From Zoogloea oleivorans (GTDB lineage: Bacteria > Pseudomonadota > Gammaproteobacteria > Burkholderiales > Rhodocyclaceae), in NCBI RefSeq assembly GCF_008107625.1, contig NZ_SDKK01000005.1:44324-108323 (forward strand): a DNA stretch of 64,000 nt. The letters are read 5' to 3'. The notes under the pieces are model-generated. The model saw only the letters and a program-made list of their open reading frames with translations. It had not been told where the DNA came from and did not search any database. This document shows positions 59,581 to 64,000 of the stretch, piece by piece (position 1 is the stretch's first letter; each line of letters opens with the position of its first letter). Made by a program: the position numbers and the translations under genes.

Positions 59581-62500
59581 GGTGTGGGTTTCGCAGGCGA
59601 TTGCTGGGTGTCGTCGAGGACCTGACGGCTGCGCAGGATGATCCGGGTGCGTCGGGAGGGCGCCATGTCGAGCCAGGCCAGCAGGGCCGCACAGGCGCTG
59701 TCGTGGGTGTCTGGCGTGACGTGATGAGACTGCTCCACCGGCAGGTAGTCAGCGGTTGTGGCGGCGTCGGCTGGACTCAGGATGAACAGCCCTGCGTCGA
59801 TGGCGGCCTCCCCGTTTTGCCGCAAGCTGGCTTCATCGTAGGCCAGAAAGGCATCGGCGGAGAGGAGAAAGGCTTCCCGGTCGTGCAGGGATTCAGCGAA
59901 GAAAAGTTGCCGGGTCGCTACCAGCGTGGACATTTCTTCCTGCACGGAGTCCCAGCAGGTGGCGTCTGTGGTGCTTCCGGCCAGTATGGCGCAGATGTCG
60001 TTTCGGGCGGAGGTGATTGAACGGATGAGTTGGATGTAGCGGGAACTGACGGCTTTATCCGGTGGTGTGCCGATGCTCAGTACGATCAAACCTTGGTCGG
60101 GAATGCCGAACCAGTGGCGAACCCGTTCCCGGATTTCACGGCGGCCTGCCGCATCAAGCTGGGGGAGGGATGGGCCATGGGGGGCGTGTATGAATGCTGC
60201 TGGTGGAGGAGGAGGGTTTGCCGGTCTCTTGCGTATGGCCAAGCTGAGGCTCCGCAGAGGTGCCGAGAGTCGCCAGGAGTTGGAGGCCAGGAGTTCCTGC
60301 AGGCGTGTCTCGCTGTGATGATTCCGGTCTTCCAGATTCGCAATCCATTCTTGCTGGCTGCGAACGGTTTCCTGCAGATTCGTCATGGCATGATGGACGT
60401 GCCGGTCTTCTTCCGCTCGACGGCGTAGGCTGTCGATACGCCGTGCGACAGTCCGGTCGGCAGGGTTGGCCATGGGCACCGGCAAGAGCACTTCGTAATC
60501 AGCGACCATCGTTTTGTTGCTGCGAGGTGGGTGCGACTGCAGCGTGCGGCGCATGGCTGCAAGCTGAGCGGGCATTGAGAGCAGTTGTTCGAGAGCCGTC
60601 GCAAGGGCCTTGGCCTCGGGTTCGACGAGCACGCCGGTGATGCCGTCTGCGATGCGTTCGGCAAAAGCGCCGACACGGGTTGCGACGACCGGAATTCCGA
60701 GCGCGAACATTTCGCTCAGGGTATAGCTGAAGGATTCGGGGAGCACCGATACGAGTAGTGCGCAGTCTGGTGCGAAGTTCCGGACGATTTCGGCTAGTTC
60801 GTGGTGTGCATAGTTCTCGATGACCTCTACACCAGCTCGGCCTTTGAAGGGGCGACCGAAGTCGCCGCTTCCCAGCAGCAGGATGTCCGCTTTGTCGAGG
60901 AGGGCCGGCAGGGCTTCGCGGAGCAGGCCAAGCCCCTTGTGGGGGGCCAGACGGCCGGGGATGAGAATGCGCGGGCGATGTGAGTCCGGCCGGGTAGAAG
61001 GTGCTGATCCGGCGGGGAGTTGTTGTGGATCAAGGCCGTGCTCGATGCGGGTCCAGGGCTTGTCGGCCAGGCCGGGTTGCAGTGCTGCCCAGCGTTGGTG
61101 GATGCTGTGGCTGGGTGCAACCACTTGGACTGACGGGTGGGCGATGTGCGCGGCGTACTCGCGACGGAGAATGTGCCAGTCGATATCAACCGTGTTGTGC
61201 CAGAAGACGTTGAGAGAGTTGGTGCGCAGGCATCCGGCCAGACGTTCGGGCTGACAGTCTGTGCAGGTGTTGTCGAAGTGGGCGAACAGGGCGGGACAGA
61301 ATGGATAGAGGTCGTGCAGGACGACGATGGTCGGCTGGCCGCTGCAGAGTGCTTCGAGGCTGTGTCCGATCAGGGAGGAAACGACAAGGCTGCCAACATG
61401 AAAGTCGGTCATGACTTCATCCAGAATGCGCGCGTATTCCGGGTGGGATGGTGTGCTGGCGCGGATAGGGAGTTGCAGGTCCCAGGTGAGTAGCGAGAGG
61501 TAATCTACGGCGGGCTCGACGAGCTCAAGCCGGAATCCTGCTGCGTTGCGGTGGCTCACCGAGCGCAATAGCAGGTTGCGTCGCTTGGTATCGGTGCGGC
61601 AGTAGTCGGCGATCCAGCGGTCGGTACCGCCGCCCCAACTGTGACTAATGTGCAGTTGCACTGGGCGTGGTTGTGTCGTCTGCTGCTCATTGGCCGTTGT
61701 GCTGGCGCTGTCGTTGTGCTGGGCGTGTACCTCGGCTTCCTCGGCGCCGCCGCAGGCGCAACGTGCTCGGTCGATCATCTGGCGCAGCGGGGCGATGGGG
61801 TCGCGACCGATGAAGGCCCTGATCATGTCGAGATAATCCGGGTGGGCCTCAAGGAGGCGTTTCATGGCGTTTTCCTGCAGCGTCGCACGTTCTGCAGAAA
61901 AGCTGACTCCGCCTTCGTGAAAGACGAAGACGTCGGCGGCCAGGAGGTTTTGCCAGCCTTGCGCTGCGGCGCGCCTGCAGAAGTCGTTCTCTTCACCGTA
62001 GCCGCGGCCGAAGCGCTCGGCGTCGAAAAGGCCGACCTGATCGAGGCAGGTTCGCCGGATATACATGCAGAAACCAACCCCGGTGGGGATTTCGATGGTC
62101 CGGCCGGGCAGGGTTTCGGCAATCAGACGGTCGAGCCCGGCCAGGCCGAGGGTGCCCGGAACGCCGCCGTTCCAGCCCTCGAAGGGATAGGAGCAGATGG
62201 TGGCGTTGTTGGAGAAGGGGGTCAGCGTGCCGGCGGCGGGGTTGTGCTGCGCGGTGGCGACGAGCCGGTCGAGCCAGTCGTTGGCGACTTCGGTGTCGCT
62301 GTTGAGCAGGACGAGGTCACGCCCGGGATGCAGGGACATCCCGCGGTTTACGGTGAGGACGAAGCCCAGGTTGCGCTCGTTGGTGAGGAGCGTGAGGCGA
62401 CCTTCCGCCGCGAGCTGCTCCAGCCATTCGCTCAATGCCGGTTCGGGGCTGGCATCGTTGATGGCGACCAGTTCGAAGGGGGTGCGTTGTGCGTTGTTCA

Positions 62501-62591
62501 GGACGCTTTCAAGGCAGCGCCGTGTTTCGGCCAGGCCCCGATAGATGGGTACGATGACATCAATGGGGATGGTCTTCACTGGGGTTATCAT
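59577..62591 (-). CDS. Large multidomain glycosyltransferase: GT-A (family 2) plus GT-B (family 4)
   Basis: A 1004-residue protein. Residues about 5-260 form a GT2 domain (IPIDVIVPIYRGLAETRRCL, LLNSDTEVANDWLDRLVATA, GFCMYIRRTCLDQVGLFDAE). A GT-B domain spans about 320-720: HISHSWGGGTDRWIADYCRT, RILIPGRLAPHKGLGLLREA and VLPESFSYTLSEMFALGIPV (EX7E). A coiled stretch near 760-800 (ETVRSQQEWIANLEDRNHHS) leads to a last 180-residue region (GLIVLSIGTPPDKAVSSRYI) that looks like another half-domain. It may add two different sugars in turn. ATG 62591 is chosen; an in-frame extension upstream has no domain pattern. It is the first gene of a three-gene operon. Confidence 0.87.
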   Translation of the reverse strand: MITPVKTIPIDVIVPIYRGLAETRRCLESVLNNAQRTPFELVAINDASPEPALSEWLEQLAAEGRLTLLTNERNLGFVLTVNRGMSLHPGRDLVLLNSDTEVANDWLDRLVATAQHNPAAGTLTPFSNNATICSYPFEGWNGGVPGTLGLAGLDRLIAETLPGRTIEIPTGVGFCMYIRRTCLDQVGLFDAERFGRGYGEENDFCRRAAAQGWQNLLAADVFVFHEGGVSFSAERATLQENAMKRLLEAHPDYLDMIRAFIGRDPIAPLRQMIDRARCACGGAEEAEVHAQHNDSASTTANEQQTTQPRPVQLHISHSWGGGTDRWIADYCRTDTKRRNLLLRSVSHRNAAGFRLELVEPAVDYLSLLTWDLQLPIRASTPSHPEYARILDEVMTDFHVGSLVVSSLIGHSLEALCSGQPTIVVLHDLYPFCPALFAHFDNTCTDCQPERLAGCLRTNSLNVFWHNTVDIDWHILRREYAAHIAHPSVQVVAPSHSIHQRWAALQPGLADKPWTRIEHGLDPQQLPAGSAPSTRPDSHRPRILIPGRLAPHKGLGLLREALPALLDKADILLLGSGDFGRPFKGRAGVEVIENYAHHELAEIVRNFAPDCALLVSVLPESFSYTLSEMFALGIPVVATRVGAFAERIADGITGVLVEPEAKALATALEQLLSMPAQLAAMRRTLQSHPPRSNKTMVADYEVLLPVPMANPADRTVARRIDSLRRRAEEDRHVHHAMTNLQETVRSQQEWIANLEDRNHHSETRLQELLASNSWRLSAPLRSLSLAIRKRPANPPPPPAAFIHAPHGPSLPQLDAAGRREIRERVRHWFGIPDQGLIVLSIGTPPDKAVSSRYIQLIRSITSARNDICAILAGSTTDATCWDSVQEEMSTLVATRQLFFAESLHDREAFLLSADAFLAYDEASLRQNGEAAIDAGLFILSPADAATTADYLPVEQSHHVTPDTHDSACAALLAWLDMAPSRRTRIILRSRQVLDDTQQSPAKPTP

Positions 62592-62760
62592 TAGGCTGTG
62601 TCCGCCAACCGCTGCAGAAGAGGGGTGGGCGGCGCATCGGCTTTCGCATCGAATGGGGAGGCATGTATTGTGCCAACAAGAAATCGATGGTGCCATGTTG
62701 TCGTAAGGGTGCTGCGAAGAATGGCGACTTGTCGAGTGGGATCGGGTTGAAAGGTCTGGT

Positions 62761-63609
62761 TTGAGCTGTATGGGATTTTCGGTGTTGATGGCCACTTACG
62801 GGCGCGACGATGTGGGGCATCTCGAGGAAGCGCTTGAGAGCCTGGTGCGTCAAACCCTGAAGCCCTCGGAAGTGGTGTTGGTGGAAGACGGGCCGATCAG
62901 CGCAGAGGCCCGGCTGGTCGTCGAGCGGTATCGCGCTGTGCTCAATATCAAGTCGGTTGTCATGCCGGGCAATGTGGGCCTGGCGACAGCCTTGAACGAA
63001 GGGCTCCGCCAGTGTGCGAACGAGGTGGTTGCGCGCTTCGATAGCGATGACATTGCCGTGCCCGAGCGTTTTGCGCGGCAACTTGTGGCCATTGAGGGCG
63101 ATCAGTCGGCCGATGTCGTTGGCTGCTTCGCCCAAGAGATGGATATTGCCGGCAAGCTCGGCGGAATGCGTTCGATGCCGGTGGGGCATGAGCAGATTCT
63201 GGAGAACCTGTGGGCCTGTCCGATCATTCATCCGAGCGTGATTTACCGGCGCAGCAGGATTCTCGCCGTCGGCGCTTATCGGACCGACCTTCGGCGGAGC
63301 GAGGATTATGACTTGTGGTTTCGCTGTGCGAAGGCGGGCCTGCGCTTTGCGAATCTGCCGGAAGCGCTGATCCTGCATCGTTTCGACCAGACCAGCCATC
63401 TTCGTCATTCCTTTGGCGATGCTTTCGAGCGCGCGATGACCGGGTATCGGGGCGCCTGTCTGCTGGGTATGCCTGTGTGGAAGCGGCTGGCATGTTTCGT
63501 ACCCCTGCTGCGGGCCGTGTTGCCCACCCCTTTACGGCATCCGGCCTATCGTTTTCTGTCCCGTTTTGATCCGCGCCGCAAAACGCCCGTGAAGGGGGCC
63601 GACATCTGA
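62761..63609 (+). CDS. Family 2 glycosyltransferase (EpsE/LgtA-like)
   Basis: A 282-residue protein with GT2 motifs FSVLMATYGRDDVGHLEEAL, VLVEDGPISAEARLVVERYR, VVARFDSDDIAVPERFARQL (DSDD metal site) and RTDLRRSEDYDLWFRCAKAG (ED motif, catalytic base). It has no transmembrane segment. The start may be TTG 62761, which is placed well behind an AAGG ribosome site, or ATG 62770. It is transcribed divergently from the 1004-residue transferase; the shared 169-base spacer should hold both promoters. It ends the polysaccharide region. Confidence 0.9.
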   Translation: MSCMGFSVLMATYGRDDVGHLEEALESLVRQTLKPSEVVLVEDGPISAEARLVVERYRAVLNIKSVVMPGNVGLATALNEGLRQCANEVVARFDSDDIAVPERFARQLVAIEGDQSADVVGCFAQEMDIAGKLGGMRSMPVGHEQILENLWACPIIHPSVIYRRSRILAVGAYRTDLRRSEDYDLWFRCAKAGLRFANLPEALILHRFDQTSHLRHSFGDAFERAMTGYRGACLLGMPVWKRLACFVPLLRAVLPTPLRHPAYRFLSRFDPRRKTPVKGADI

Positions 63610-63693
63610 TGCCTTTGTGGTATTCGATGTCGTCGCTGCACGATAGAATTTCCACTCGTCATTTTTTGGATTGTGCGACTGGAAATGCGCCTG

Positions 63694-64000
63694 ATGAATT
63701 CTTCAAGACCGCGAAGCCGGGCCTGGCTCTGTGCCGCAGCATTGCTTCTGGCGCTGGCCGGCCCGTCCTGTGTGCTGGCCAAGGCGGGCCCCGAGGCGCC
63801 ACCATTGCTCCTCGCCGAAGTCCTGCGCGGCGATGTCGATGTGACCCGCTATTGGGTCAGTGAGAAACTCGATGGTGTCCGCGCGGTCTGGGATGGTCAT
63901 GCGTTGCGCTTTCGCAGCGGTCGCCCGGTGCACGCGCCGGCCTGGTTTGTCGCCGGCTTGCCGCCCGAGCCCCTCGATGGGGAGTTGTGGATTGGCCGTG
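63694..64000 (+). CDS. LigE-type ATP-dependent DNA ligase with signal peptide (cut by window edge)
   Basis: About 102 residues are visible. A signal peptide (SRAWLCAAALLLALAGPSCV, cleavage near LAKA) is followed by the adenylation domain: YWVSEKLDGVRAVWDGHALR carries motif I (KLDGVR, catalytic lysine) and LDGELWIGRG is motif III. Small LigE ligases of Neisseria, Haemophilus and other betaproteobacteria have this leader and are thought to act on extracellular or incoming DNA. ATG 63694 lies behind a GGAAA site; ATG 63685 three codons earlier is in frame. The C-terminal OB-fold lies outside the window. Confidence 0.86.
   Translation, partial: MNSSRPRSRAWLCAAALLLALAGPSCVLAKAGPEAPPLLLAEVLRGDVDVTRYWVSEKLDGVRAVWDGHALRFRSGRPVHAPAWFVAGLPPEPLDGELWIGR

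Overview
The window comes from a GC-rich betaproteobacterium, most likely of the Rhodocyclales group. This is inferred from gene content and codon use (ubiC-ubiA pair, RecG, WaaA, an aryl-polyene-like operon, a full type II secretion operon, LigE-type ligase); no rRNA marker is present. No tRNA, rRNA or CRISPR array was seen.

Layout. (1) Positions 1-6200, minus strand: a tightly coupled operon of two acyl carrier proteins, a beta-ketoacyl synthase, a membrane protein, an acyl-AMP ligase, a hotdog dehydratase, an LPLAT acyltransferase, a LolA-like protein and the start of an MMPL/RND exporter. It resembles aryl-polyene or related lipid-like FAS II clusters, and six consecutive junctions are 4-base stop/start overlaps. 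(2) 6349-21264: mostly housekeeping and envelope genes: DUF4105 and DUF3015 exported proteins, a methyl-accepting chemotaxis protein, a FAD-linked oxidase, RidA, RecG, a GNAT protein, an unrecognised protein with a polysaccharide deacetylase, UbiC-UbiA, WaaA and a UDP-glucuronate 4-epimerase.

(3) 21377-34798, plus strand: a TPR protein followed by a continuous type II secretion operon (gspE, F, G, H, I, J, K, L, M-like, C-like, D) and a small lipoprotein that could be the secretin pilotin. (4) 34997-37519: a 490-residue exported protein with the codon use and double terminator of a very highly expressed gene, then a parvulin-type foldase. (5) 37562-63609: an O-polysaccharide region with a Wzm/Wzt ABC exporter, enzymes for a dTDP-3-amino-3,6-dideoxyhexose, two GtrA/GtrB-like couples, large membrane proteins, several glycosyltransferases, an acyltransferase-3 protein, and a glycosyltransferase-HAD-LPLAT operon. 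A complete IS3-family element (48133-49346, with a 4-base target duplication) and a decayed IS4-type transposase lie in the middle of this region. The window closes inside a secreted LigE-type ATP-dependent DNA ligase.

Taken together, regions 3 to 5 place a secretion machine, an abundant exported protein, a periplasmic foldase and an LPS polysaccharide exporter side by side. This arrangement is known for LPS-anchored S-layers secreted by type II systems, and it is the main hypothesis offered here.
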